Assembly: GCF_905115235.1 (NCBI RefSeq)
Contig: NC_051855.1
Span: 9,662,388 to 9,726,387 of the forward strand
Source of the DNA: Hermetia illucens
Taxonomy: Eukaryota > Arthropoda > Insecta > Diptera > Stratiomyidae
Direction of reading: 5' to 3'
DNA length: 64,000 nucleotides
Shown: positions 46,026-59,500 of the stretch, in pieces
How the letters are laid out: every line of letters starts with the position of its first letter
Numbering within the stretch: the stretch's first letter is position 1
Position numbers and translations under genes: made by a program
The notes under the pieces: model-generated
The model's database searches: none
What the model saw: only the letters and a program-made list of their open reading frames with translations
What the model was told of the DNA's origin: nothing

Positions 46026-47231
46026 TGGGGCGGTCAGGTCTCTTCTAAAAACTATTCTGTGCTTGAAATTGCGTAAATACATTGCGTAAACCGATTTCTG
46101 GGGTTTGTCATGACTCTTGTTAGCATAGCAGGTGTTATGTTGGCAACTTCTTCTTGGATGTTGGTCTTCAAATCTTGTAGGGTTCTTGGACGGTTCACAT
46201 AAACACGGGATTTCAAAAAACCCCATAGAAAAAAATCACAAAGGGACAGATCGGCAGAGCGTGCCGGCCATTCCAAATCGCCTCTAATTGAGATAAGGCG
46301 CTCTGGAAAGTGTCCTCTCAAAACAGCCATCGATGCTCTTGAAGTGTGTGCTGTTGCACCGTCTTGTTGGAACCAAGTGTCCCCCAAATCTAGCCGTGGG
46401 AAAAAAAGATTCTGTAGCATGTTTACATACTGGTCCGCATTCACTGTCACTGTAACCTCATTTTCCTCAAAAAACCAGGGACCAATAATTCCAGCTGAGG
46501 AAATTGCACACCACATTGTGACTTTGGGTGAATGCAAAGGCTTTTGATGCAATTCTCGAGGATTGGTGTCAGCCCAGTAGCGCATGTTTTGTTTGTTAAC
46601 CGACCCACACAAATGAAAATGGGCTTCATCGCTAAAAAAAAACAATAGCACCCTCGGGAACGACATCAAGAAGAAGCTCACACGCGTTCATCCGAGAATT
46701 GAAGTCACGTTCTGAAAGTTCCTGCACTATCGCCATCTTATAGGGATGAAAATGAAGATCATCACGAAGAATTCTTCTCACAGAACGATCGGATAGTCCA
46801 AGGGCAGATGCGTGTTTGCGCGCAGAACGCCGTGGCGATCGCAACATTGACGCTCTCACTGCTTCAATGTTCTCAGGTGATCTAACGGGCCGAGGGACTC
46901 CAGTTCTTCCTTTTGTCGCACTTGCAGTTTGTCTGAATGTAGTGACCCATGTAACAATTGATTTGCGGTCTGGGACGGGAGCCAACGGGGCTAAATTAAA
47001 GCGATTCCGAAATGCACGATGTGTTGCAATAACCGAACATCCGCTTGAAAAGTAAACCTCAACGGCAAAGGCACGCTCCTCACTATTCCAACGCATGATG
47101 GCGATTGAACCGGGTCGGGACAAAGCTTTACAGTACCCCCTCTTGGACGAGACCACTAGCGCTCCGCTATGACATCAACTGACTAACTGAGTGGCGCGCA
47201 TTTTAAAAAAGGAGGTTATGCTGCCGCCCCC
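46026..47231 (-). mobile_element. DD41D (rosa-type) mariner-superfamily DNA transposon
   Basis: Transposase on the minus strand at 47156-46052. N-terminal helix-turn-helix domain: RWNSEERAFAVEVYFSSGCS, then SVRRILRDDLHFHPYKMAI. Catalytic blocks are FSDEAHFHLCG, WFQQDGATAHTSRAS and LCDFFLWG. I count 41 residues between the second and third D, the spacing reported for rosa elements. A single-base excess in a T9 run near 46640 shifts the frame between the HTH half and the catalytic half; the rest of the catalytic half is open. Candidate imperfect inverted ends start GGGGCGG at about 46027 and, from the other side, GGGGGCGG at about 47231. It ends 290 bases before the start codon of the synaptophysin-type gene. 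Confidence 0.85.
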
Positions 47232-47520
47232 TGTATAAATTCAGGTTGTCAGAGACTGGTTCGCTGAGTAGGGGTGGACGAAACTGTCTCGCCGCATCGC
47301 TTAAAGATATCCAACCCTGGAAAAAGATTCAAGTTCAACTATTTGCTGATCTAAGATTCACATCCCTTAAATAGATACTTCCGTTTTTTTAGTCAGTATC
47401 CTTCTTGAATGAAATTCTAGTGTTGTATTTTATGCTCATCATTCCTTTCTGTTATCATTTAGCACGCGAATTCTCCTGAAATCGTTTTTTTCGTATCCTG
47501 TTGAACGTTAACGATAAAAA
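47232..47520 (+). promoter_or_regulatory. Presumed promoter and 5' UTR of the synaptophysin-type gene
   Basis: The only element-free DNA between the DD41D transposon and the start codon. AT-rich, with no clear TATA box or initiator by eye. The start is preceded by AAAAA, a good insect translation context. An upstream non-coding exon further left cannot be excluded. Confidence 0.4.
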
Positions 47521-50500
47521 ATGAATTATTCGCTGTCAGCGTTTTCGGAACCACGTGGCGTTATGCGCATTCTGCAATTTGTAAGTATTTACTTTTCACC
47601 AGTTTTTTTTAGTTATAAGTAATTTTTAACAAGGTTAGCTTCTTCAATGGGGTCCAAATTGTTTTTGGTCCATTCCTCAATATTCTTTGAAAATATCGAG
47701 GCAGCTTTTTCTTCAACAGAAGCGTGATCGCCTTGTCTAGACCGGTTGCGCCATTTTGCTCGGTCATCTGCCTGAGCTGGGTGGACTCTAGGGGTTCTCA
47801 AATCACCGTCTAGGGTATTAAGCCAATGTTGTTTCAGTCGATTATCGGACGTTTCCCATCGACCTCGATGCTCAAACCAATCTTTACAGGTGAGTTCATT
47901 TGTCTCCATTGCCGTGAGGCGCAGTTCATTGTCTTTGCTAGTCGGCCAGAACTAAAAACCATAGAGAACGACAGGGCGAACGACACTTCGGTAAGTTTTG
48001 GATTTTTTGACGTTCGTTGATGCGTCGATCACAAAGAACGCCAGTTGTGGAACGCCACTTCATCCAAGTTGCGCTAGCGCGTGAAGCAATTTCATATCGT
48101 AATTCATCATTGGCTGATAACGTTGATCCGCGATAATAAATCCCTCAGTCTTGAACAGGGCGGTGCCAGTGAAAATGATAATGTCAGTTTCAGTGGGATC
48201 ATCATCAATGGCGCAACAACCGGTATCCGGTCTAGGTCTGCCTTAATAAGGAACTCCAGACATCCCGGTTTTGCGCCGAGGTCCACCAGTTCGATATCCC
48301 TAAAGGCTGTCTGGCGTCCTACGCCATCGCTCCATCTTAGGCAGGGTCTGCTTCGTCTTCTTTTTCTACCATAGATATTGCCCTTATAGACTTTTCGGGC
48401 TGGATCATCCTCATCGATACGGATTAAGGGACCCACCCACCGTAACCTATTGAGCCAGATTTTATCCACAACTTGACGGTCATGGTATCGCTCATAGATT
48501 TCGTCGTTATGAAGTCTACGGCATCGTCCATCCTACGTCCATTCCAGTACGGTGTCGGACTAACAACTACACCTTGTCATCAGAGAACTAGCCTGGAACT
48601 GTTGGACACGTTACTTCGGGCTAGCCCTCTCGCTCTCCCGGCTTAGAAAGCCTTCAAGTCAGGCAATCCCTTTCACCAACGGTAGGGGAGGGGAGGAAGG
48701 GCGCTGTTGGATCAGGGAACCCCTTGCCATCCAGTCCCTCCGCCTGTCGAGTTCAATTTCTTTCCCAATAAGAAAAGCCCGAACATAATGCGTAATACAA
48801 CTCCAGCTGCCAGTGCTCCGCAGCATCTCCTTGACAATGTTGTCTGGAGAGCGCCCTCCTGTGTCTGCATAAAGCTGCTGACGACATCTGTCCCACCTTT
48901 CACAAGAGAAAAAGTTGTGTTTAGCGTCGTCCCCCACTCCATTGCAGAACACACACAATTCAGAAAGTCGCGTCTTCCCAATCCTGTGGAGGTTAGGCTA
49001 GAAACCTCCACGCCCGCTTAAAAGTTGGGTAAGGAAATAATCAATCTCACCGCGCGTTCGGTTCAGCTACGGATCGAAATTGTCGATAAGCCGCGCAGTC
49101 CATCTGCTTCTTGGCTAATTTTTTCAAGAGAGTTGCCACTCGGTAAGGGTGTGTTGAGTGTTTCACGGGCAACCGCTTACGTTAAACCTCTTTTTAAAGG
49201 GCTTCAGCCCATAGCTCCACCCATAGAGCCGAACCGACTGCGTTGCTTTCATAAGGAGACATCACCTAGTAGATATATGATCCCCAACATTTGCCATTAG
49301 CCGACACTCCCGTTGCAGTCCTATCCGCTGCTCGGGCATATTGAGCCTAAGCAGACTATCGTAGGAAGCGTTGCAGAGGTGGGCCCTAGGATGGATCCCT
49401 GTGCTACTCCCGATGTGATTTCCATCCTCATCTGGCAATCTAGCATCTGATAGAGCAGGGAGCAGTCTTTCATATAATCCCCCAATATCCGCAAGAGATA
49501 GCTTGGCACGTAGAATGAGTTTCCTAGATGCCTAGCATATTTGTCCATCTTACGGAATTGAAGGTATTTCTGATATCAAGCGTTATGAGGAGCACTATCC
49601 GTCGAGATCGGCGGCTGTGTGCCTCGGCTTGATGAACCGCATCCATGACTTAGATAACAGCATCCATTGTGGATTTTTCCGGTAGCGTGGATCGCTTCAG
49701 CAAGTCTACTCTTGATGAGTTTTTCGAGCATTTTCCCGGCCGTGTCAAGCATACACAGCGGTTGGTATGCACACGACAGCTTCAGGTCTCCTTTTCCCTT
49801 GCTGATCAGCACGAGTCTCACTTCCTTGTAGTGACAAGGAAAAATGCCCTCCTTGAAGCAATCGCTGCTCGCCATTGGCGGAACACCAGTTTGTAAACTT
49901 CCGCAGGGGTTTGGGGGGGGGGGGGGATATATCATCAAGACCTGGGACCTTCTTGTTTTTCAAGGTGAGAACCACTTATTTGAATTCTCTCATTGTGAAA
50001 AGGAGGCAATCCTCGAAGCTTTCCGCGCTATTGACATCAACCCGAATGGGATGTCTCGTCGGTACTTAGTATGCAGGGCTTCCGCATAACCCCGACTTTT
50101 CGGGTGACAAGCATATAGCCAAGTGCCCACGGGTTCTCATTCTCCTCGTTGACCAGATTCTGCCAGCCGCGAGCTATGGGGAGTCTACTTTTCACTGATC
50201 GATACTCTGCCTTTATGGCGCATGTCCCCTCTTTGACCTGTATACGGAGCTTATGACACTCCGGTAGGTCGGAAATTTCTGCCGTCCACCAGTACATAGA
50301 TACCTTGTCATGGCTGGTGCTCCTCCGGGGCATGGAAGCCTCACACGCTGTCGTTATCAGGTTCATCCCTGAGTTTACGATGGTGTCAGCTGCAACGCTA
50401 TCACCCCCTGAAGCGCCCTCCTGCGCGAGTCTGCTTACTCGAAGAGCTTTGACGAACTTCCCGATGTTCACTCTCGCGACATTTCACAGGACTGACCACC

Positions 50501-53500
50501 CGTCCCCGATGGTGCCAGAGATTCCCAGGCAAAAGTGATGTCAGGGAGACTTCCTTCGCAGCTTGAGGTCCGAAACGTTGGCGTGGATTTGGTGTTTAAT
50601 ACTACGAGCCCGATTCTCGCAGCAATTTCCAGAATCTGTCTCCCTCTAGAGTCTGGCTGGGGTATGACCTATTCAAAGGTGGTAGCATTAAAATCACCGC
50701 CCACCTCCGTGTCCGATCGGCTTCTCCAGAGCATCAAGCCGGCGTCGAAAGTTCGGTATCGTCTCATTCGTCGTATATAAGTCGAGATGCCATGAAGTCA
50801 GGTCCGTGTTTCGCTGATTAGCACTAGATCAGCCTTTACCTCTGCAGCGAACTGCGCTAGCAGCTGGTGAGTGGTTGTACTCCGGTGTCCGCAAGCATAT
50901 TAAATGTGCATATGTGGAACACTGTCAAACGCCTTCTCTAGCTCAAGTTGAGACGGTTATGTGTCAGTGCTCTCTCTGTGCTACTATATGGTTATACACC
51001 TCGATGCTGACCCTGCCGAGACAAAGAGGAAAATCTGATGGGTTGAGTACTTTGATGAACTACTGAACAACCAGAACATCGGCGAGTTGGAGGTCCCGCC
51101 AACTGAAGACGACGGACAAATACTGCCACCACCAAGGTTGTGGATAAAATGGGTTCAATAGGTTGCGGTGGGCGGGTCACTTAATCCGTATGGATGAGGA
51201 TGATCCCACCCGGAAAGTCTATAAGGGCAATATCTATGGTAGAAAAAGAAGACGAAGCAGACCCTGCCTAAGATGGAGCGATGGCGTAGGCCAGGACGCC
51301 AGACAGTTTTGAGGGATATCGGATTGGTGGACCTCGGCACAAAATCGGGATGTCTGGAGTTCCTTATTAAGACAGGCCTAGCCCGGATACCGGTTGTTGC
51401 GCCGTTAATGATGATGATGAAGGTTTTACTGTGTGTTTGGTGTGATTGGAAGGAAGTCATCCACTATGAGTTGCTCAACTATGGCCAGACCCTCAATTCG
51501 GTCCTCTATTGTGATCAACTCGACCGTTTGAAGCAGGCGATTGGCCGTGTTCGAGAGGAGAATCCTCCGAAGAATTTTTAGCCCCCTAGATGAGGATGGA
51601 CGATTCCGTAGCCTGCATAACGACAAAATCTATGAGCGATACCATGACCGTTAGGTTGTTGATAAAATCCGGCTCAAGTGGTTACGGTGGGCGGGTCAGT
51701 TAATCCGTATGGATGAGAATGATCCAGCCCGGAAAGCCTATAAGGGTGATATCTATGGTAGAAAAAAAAAGACGAGTCAGACCCTGCCTGAGATGGAGCG
51801 ATGGTTTAGGTCAGGACGCCAGATAGCTTTGAGGGATATCGGATTGGTGGACCTCAGCGCAAATGGGCTGGCAGTTGCCACACTCGCCATTCGTCCCACC
51901 TTGCAACGAAAAATGAAGTCTTCTGTTGTCATCTTCTTAAGATATTTCCGCCATTTGTTCATCGCAACCCGTCAGAAATTTACTGTCCCTGCCGTTTATA
52001 TAGCAGAAATGCTCGATCTTTTAGGTAGACTTGTGTCGGACTTTGACAAGCCGATACCGGTTTTTGCTCGTAGGCGTGAGTACTCAGTTTATCATAGAGC
52101 TCCTCGTAGTTGATCGTCATTTCAAAACCAAGTATCGCGGTTGATGAACCACTTTTGGGGCTTGACAACACTAAGAGTTGCGTAGGTCGTTCAGTGGATT
52201 CTGTTCATGGTTGGCTTACTGTTTGACCTACATCCCAGGTACTAATTTTCTGTCCTGAATTTTGCTTTTTTCCTAAAATTTGCTTTACTTACGGAAAATG
52301 AGAGAATTTGGTCATCGTTTTGATTGACTTGTGGCACGGTGCGTTGTCTTAATGAAAGATGACTTTCTTCTTCTTCATATGTGGGCGTTTTTTCGCTATT
52401 TCGGCCTTCAAACGATCCAATAACACCATGTAGTAGTCGCTATTGATGGTTTTTCCTTTTTCGAGGTAGTCAATGAAAATTATACCATTCGCATCCCAGA
52501 ATACGGATGCCATCACTTTGCCGGCCGACTGTTGTGTTTTTGGACGCTTCGAGCGACTTTCACCGGTCGTACGCCATGCAGCTGACTGCCGACTTGACTC
52601 CGGAGTGAAATTGGCCGACCCGAACCTTCCGCATCATTTGTATCAGCATGACCGCGTTTCAAGCCAGCATACCACCGACAAATGGTTGTTTTCGACGGAG
52701 TAGAGTCCGGATAATGTTTTTCAAGCCATTGCTGAGCTTGAACAGTGTTTTTTCCCCATTAGAAAACAATGTTTTATCAACACACGAAACTCGTTTTGGT
52801 CCATTTTTTCACGATTGCAAAGGTAGCGTCGCTTTAACCACTATAGCTTTCTTGGTTATGTTTCGAATTACATAAAATTTTGACACATCTTATCTGAAGA
52901 TTGGTGCTTCTGAACCTTGGTATCTAAATGTCATTATTAGCGCCATCTCTACGATAGTCCCGGGCCTTATTGAACGATGTGTTATAGCCATTTAAAAATC
53001 ACTGACCACAAGCTTAGATTCTTTTTGTCGGATTTTCCTATATTAGATTATAACACTGCTTCCCTCAGATAACGTGTACATATGTATTATATAATTTGCT
53101 AAAGAAAATTCAAAAAATTCAATCCATTTTAGAAATGTATCTTCACATTTTTACTTTAACAGATTTTTGCGATATGTGCGTTTGCGACGACAACAAATTT
53201 CATTGCAACAGTGAAAGTATCTTGCCCGCCATCACCAGCAGTTGAATACTCATTTGAATATCCGTTTAGTATTGAACAGGGTATCTGCTCCGTAAATACA
53301 TCAACGAAATTACAAAATTCATCAAAAACATATCCAATATCAGCAAATCTATCATCAGATTCGCAATTTTTTGTTGCGACCGGCGTATTATCGTTAATGT
53401 ATTGTGTATTCATAATTGCGGTTTATGCAATCTTAGATGAGCTGTATCGAAGTAAAAATGAAATACCATTAGCGGTGAGTATGGAAACATTTTTAGTTTT

Positions 53501-56500
53501 AGCTCTAAATATTTAAATTATGGTAGTTCTAAGAATAGACAGACAGACATAGGCAGGTCCATCTAGGGAGACAGCCAGCAGCCGGTAAACCAAATTCACC
53601 TGCCCCTCTGAAAGTTGGCAAGCGCTTCCTTTCATACAGGATGGATCGAAACACACCGGTGAAAGGCAATATTCTACAGTGTTTCGGTCTACCGACATTC
53701 GGCAACCTTCTTGCAACTGCCGCGATGTGACTAGCTGCCCTTTGACATGCATACTTTAGGTGCTTCCTTTAGCTCAGTTTTTCATTCCACAGGACTTGAC
53801 CCAGCATAGAACCCTGTGGTACCAACCAATTTGCGCTGTGATGCGCCGTTTTGATGTCACAAACTTCTAAGGCCGTCACTGCTGTTATGAGAGCAGGGAG
53901 GCACAGTCTGGCCGGCCCGGATTTTCAGAGCCAGTCCGTAGAATTCACGAAGGAAAGCAGCTCTCCCAACCTGCAACTAGAAATCTCTCTGAGGTCTCCA
54001 AAGAATGGTTTAGCCAGTGTCCGTAGCCTGAGTCTAGCTAGAGCTAGGCAATCGCAGGGTCTCCTCTCCTTCTCCGCAGCTTCGGCAATGCGAATTGTAG
54101 GGTATGCCGAGCCTGACGGTATGGTCCCTATGGGCCAGTGCCCCGCGTAGACCGCCGTAATCTTGAATGCATTTGCACGCGTCTGGCACAGGAGCTTTCG
54201 TGATCGGGCTATGTTATTCTTCTTCTTATTTTTCTTCAACCTTTGTCCCGTTGACAAGCGGGGTCGACTCGTCGTGATCGGCTTCGCCATTTGGCTCTAT
54301 CGAATGCCTGATCTGGGTGCAATCTCGAGGCTTTCAAATCCCCATCTAGCGTATCAAGCCACCGTTGTTTAGGTCTGCCTTTTGGTCCATAACGAGAATT
54401 CACTTGGAGAGATTGGTCTAAACATCGAAGTCTATAGTGACCGACCAAAAGTTAGGCCGAAACAACGGTGGCTTGCTACGCTGGATGGGGATTTAAAACC
54501 CTCGTCATTGTATCGAGGTCTTGGTGTTGGTGTTAAGCCAACTGCATTTCCAAATTTTAGACAAAGCAGCGAAAGTGAATCTAGCGCCACTAATGAGTCG
54601 AGCGCCGGACTGGCCAGTGTCCGCAGAAACCACGATTCTTAGATATACAAATTAATCAACGCTTTCGATGTTTCACCCATAATTGCAGATAGGGAAAATG
54701 TGATGGCCCATCATCTGTCGATCAAGCTTTCCAGAATAATTTTGGTTATTATTTTTGCGACGGCAGGGAATACGCATACACCCCTCCAGTTTTCACAGTC
54801 AAAGCAAATGCCCCTTGGAATTTTAACGATTATTCGCTTTTTCCACTCTCTGGGGATGATCTCGGATTCCCAGGCATGATTTCTCTCCTGCTTAGAGGAG
54901 TAATCCGTATCCTCCGTTGCTCGTCAACGTAGTTCTTTCATGATGTGGTAACACTTCTGAAATTGTGACTTTTCACGGTATCGGAGTTCGTGCGCGTTGC
55001 GCCCTCTATCACCCGCATACATCAATAGATCCTTTAACCCCTTTCGTTCATCAATTCGCTCTTATGATTCCGCTGTTAGCCAGATGTTATGAAGTTCCTT
55101 TGCGATATGGCCGACGACGCGAAAAGAGAGAATTTTTGGTGGGGGCCAAATGCTCATCGATTTTCTCAGGCGGTTTACTCATTGTTTTTACCGTTCGATC
55201 GGCAAGTTAGCTCTGCCACTGTCGAGTGACAAGCGATCGATGTTGAACTTAGGGGACCGCTGCTCTCCAACCTTACAAGAAGTAACGGACCCAACACACA
55301 AACGAATGTAAGCAACCATCAGATGATGATTCTTTTCGACGCCGATGTTAGCTCCTCGCTTGTTACACACATCCAGGAGACAATTCCTAAATCTCCTGTC
55401 GATCCTCCTGATTGGCCATGCGGTGTCAGTCAGTTGAAAACCAAGTGACCCTATGGCAAGGTCTGCTCGAATAATGTGACATCAGTAACGAGACGGTGGA
55501 ATTGGTTACCATGGTTACCATTGACTTCGATGTTCAGACCAATCTTGGCAAGTGAATTCTCCTTGGCACGAATTGCGTGACCATACCATCGAAGACGCCT
55601 CTCTCGCAACTTTCCCACGATCGGTGCAACCCTATAACGATCGCGGATATCCTCATTTCGGATGTGATCTAAACGTATGACGCCACTAGTCCAACGCAAC
55701 ATCTTAGTTTCCATTACCGCAAGACGCCATTCATTGTCTTTTATGGTCGGCCAACACTCAGAACCATAGAGAGCGACAGGAAGGACGACAAATTTTAGAT
55801 TTGAGACGTTCGTTGATACGTCGATCACAAAGAACACCAGAGAACAGCAGACAATCGTTTGATGAACCATGTAAGTACAAGGTCATGGGTGTCCGCAAAA
55901 TCGACTATACGCTCGCCACCCTCATTACGCGCTCCGAACCCCTTTCCCCCATGGCACCTGTTACCGTCTGCCTTTTCACCCACATGACCATTAAGGTCGT
56001 CGGCAATGATTATATAATCGTCAGCAGGGTCGTGACAAGTCTTTTCATCGAGAAGTTGCCAAAAGGCATCTTTCTCAGCATCAGGTCCACCTGTCTGTGT
56101 TGCATACGCGGTGAAGAACTGAATAGTGCGATCAGCTGATATAATGGTGATCTTCATCAGCCGATCATCACATCGTTGGACTTCTTTAATAGCATCACGG
56201 AAACCCTCTGAGATGGCAATGCCCATCACCCCCCACTCACCATATTGAGTGTGTGGGTTACCAAAATAGACAAGTTTGTAGCCATTTTTACCGCGTTCGC
56301 GTTCAATGTCGCAGATTTTGGCACCAGACCATCGGGTTTCTTGCAAGGCGCAGATATCAATGTGCCTTTTTCGAAGGGCTCTTGCGAGTTCCTCGGTCTT
56401 TCCAGTTAGGGTACCAACATTTAGTGTGCAGACGCGTATTTGTTTTGTTGGTTGTGTTCGGACTAACTTGCTTACGTCAAGAACCCTTGCCCATTTTTCG

Positions 56501-59500
56501 ACAGGACGGGGGCCCGTCGAAGCGATACCATGACCGTCAAGTTGTGAATAAAATCCGGTTCAATAGGTTACGGTGGGCGGGTCACTTAATCCTTATGGAT
56601 GAGGATGATCCAGCCTGGAAAGTCTAGAAGGGCAATATCTATGGTAGGAGGCAGACCCTGCCTAGGATTGAGCAATGGCATAGGTCAGGACGCCAGACAG
56701 CTTTCAGAGATATCGACTTGGTGGACCTCGGTGCAAAACCGAGAAGCCTGGATTTCCTTATTAAGGCAGGCCTAGACTGGATACCTAGATTTCGTGAGGC
56801 CTCGAAATACGCCCCTCAATCACAAGCCCTCATAATTTAATAGTAGATTAGGCTCAATAATTTTTGTAATTTCCTTGGTATTTCTTATTTAAATAATTTT
56901 ATTGTATTTCATTTGTTTTCACAGGATTTCATGTTAACAACAATTCTTGCGATTTTTTGGCTATCAGGCAGTGCAGCCTGGTCAAATGGTGCTACAGCTT
57001 TAAAAGGGGTAACAGATCCTGATGTTTTACGTGCAAATTGTAAAAATTGTGATTTTGTTGTTGGGAGTTTTTCACGCCTAAATATATCTTTGGTAAGTTC
57101 CTATTTTTTTTATTGCATTGTTAATTATATAGCGGGGATTCGTTGAGCCTCCTTTAGTTTTGCATGGCACTGAACCCCACCCTTTCATGATTACTAAATG
57201 ATGTCAAAGTGCTAAGCGTGAACTGACACACTTGATGTACTCATATGACGTCAAGCTGCTACTGACGACCACCTTAGAAGGTCGTTACGAATAGTAGGCA
57301 TGTTCAGCCGTCCAAATTCCGAATGCATCGTCCAAACTATGCCGTGAAGCGGATGAACCTGCTCCGTGACATCGAAGGCAGGGGCGCGGTTGACGTGACG
57401 GAACAAGATCACCGCCAAGTCGACTCACTTGTTTTGACGGTCATTCATCCCCTTCCCTCTCTCTCTGATGTTCCCCAAGGTTCCATTCTTAGCAATGACG
57501 AGGCGGTGGAAGTTGCAGAAATCCACGATCCTCCCACCATTACCGTTACGATCGCCGAAACCGTGCTTCGCCATCACATGTCAGAGTAAGGGGTTGCCAG
57601 AGCCCAATATGGCGTTCTGATCACCCATCACGATCACAATACCACCTTGAGGAAGTCTCCTGAAAACTGCATTGAATTGCTTGTAGAAAGTGGTCTTGTG
57701 GTAGCCGTCAGAAACAACCCGATACCAGATTCGCGTCTAACACTTGGTTTTCCGGAGTATAAAAGCACATTACCACTAGGGTGGCATGAGGGAGAAGTAC
57801 TACCCAGAGTCCCACCGTCTTACTTCGTTTAGGTCTGGAATGGCCAGTTTATATCGCTGGATTCCCGCTCAAGTTGGAGAAAGCGTGCGTACATTGTCAA
57901 TATAAGGTCGTTGCCGTGAGATGAGTCCCTAGCCGAGGCGTCGTTGACGTTTCGGTAACAGGAGACTTTCAAAATATGTAGTTTGGTAGCCCACAAATGT
58001 CTATCCCTTTTAGTCGCCTCTTACGGCAAGCAGGGAAGGCTTTGAATGCATTTTTAAGCTCCAACTCACAGGGCCAGACGCAAGTCAGATTACTTGCTTA
58101 CCAACCCTCTACAAATTCATAACGTCCATTATTAGTGGAAGACCCCATGTCGAGACCAACAACATCCTTTCCGAGGAGCAGAAGGGCTACCGAATCGGTG
58201 CAAGGTGTTGCAAAGAGTCACTCATTATCGACTCGATAATTGCAGGACAAGCAACTAGAGGGCTAACAAACCTCTTTAGTTGTTATATCGATTATCTCTA
58301 GGCTTTCGAGAGCGTCCCGCATACTTGGCTAATCGATGTACTACGTCTGAATCGCATTGATCCGAAACTAATGAAGTTTTTGGCGACAGTCATGGAGGGC
58401 TGAGGGCACTAATACCTCGGAGTCTATCCATATACGGAGGGACATCTTCCAGGGGATTCGTTGAGTCCCCTTTGGTTTTGCATGGAACTGAACCCCTTTT
58501 CATGGCTATTGACTGATGCTAGAGTAGACGTTAAAATGCTTCAAGCAATATGCGGTCTCTTCCATTTGCCCCGTGAATACTCTAATCTCTTGACGCAGCT
58601 TGCTCGGTTTCCGCAGGTCCAGTTTACCGCTTTGCCGCTCCTATCTGATACAAAAATATAATATTCGCATACGATGGCATCCTCAGTTTTATTTTCGAGT
58701 ACGATTTGAGCGAGCAGGTCCTGCGCTGCCCGTTAATGATGAAAGTTGAAACAGTCATTTTGACACCTGCAACTGCGTGATATGGTCAATGTTGCTCGCC
58801 TGTATTTCTCTGCATAGCAGGCATTGGGGCTTACCATTGCGGTTGCTGTCGATTGCTAGACGTCAAAACATACGCGGCGCCCTCGCTTCCCTTCAACGCC
58901 GCTTGCTTTCTGGAAGAAAAGCTTCAGCCTGTCCAAGGAGACCCTCTTGTGCTTGCCACCGACGTCCAGACTGAACGCGTGCTCCCCACGATCGAGGACC
59001 TTACCACCAGTACTTGGGTATAAACTTGGAGTTTCTTAGGGGCGTGTGCCTCCGGCTGCATGTGACGAGATAGCGAGGTGGCTTTAATCTGGGAATGGCC
59101 TCTCGTAGTAGACGGAACAATCCGGTTTCACCAAGGCCGTCTCGATTAGCAGGTCGCCGGGAAGTCGAATGGGCTGGCAAGCAACTCCTCGTGGACGTCT
59201 GTACGGATTCGAAACAGAACGAAAGACAAGGTCTATGACAAGGATGGCTCGTCTGTGCCATAATGGCTGCCTTCAGCGTCCGATATCAATGTTCTAGCAT
59301 CCCATTGGAATGTGGGCGGTATGGTGTTGTCCGCTGAATATCAAGAGGAGTTCCGAGGAGAGAGTAGATTCGAATTACATTCCCTGATATGCGATGATTA
59401 CCGTGGAAACACAGAAGCGCGGAATCCATTCTCGATAGAGGGCGTCAGCACATGAGTGTGCTATTATATCCTTCCGAGGCATTACCTCAGGCCACCTCGT

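Noticed and set aside
53513-53752. A coding block in intron 2 of the synaptophysin-type gene
   Set aside because: A DGSKHTG-like word hints at an RNase H remnant, but the rest does not support any family.
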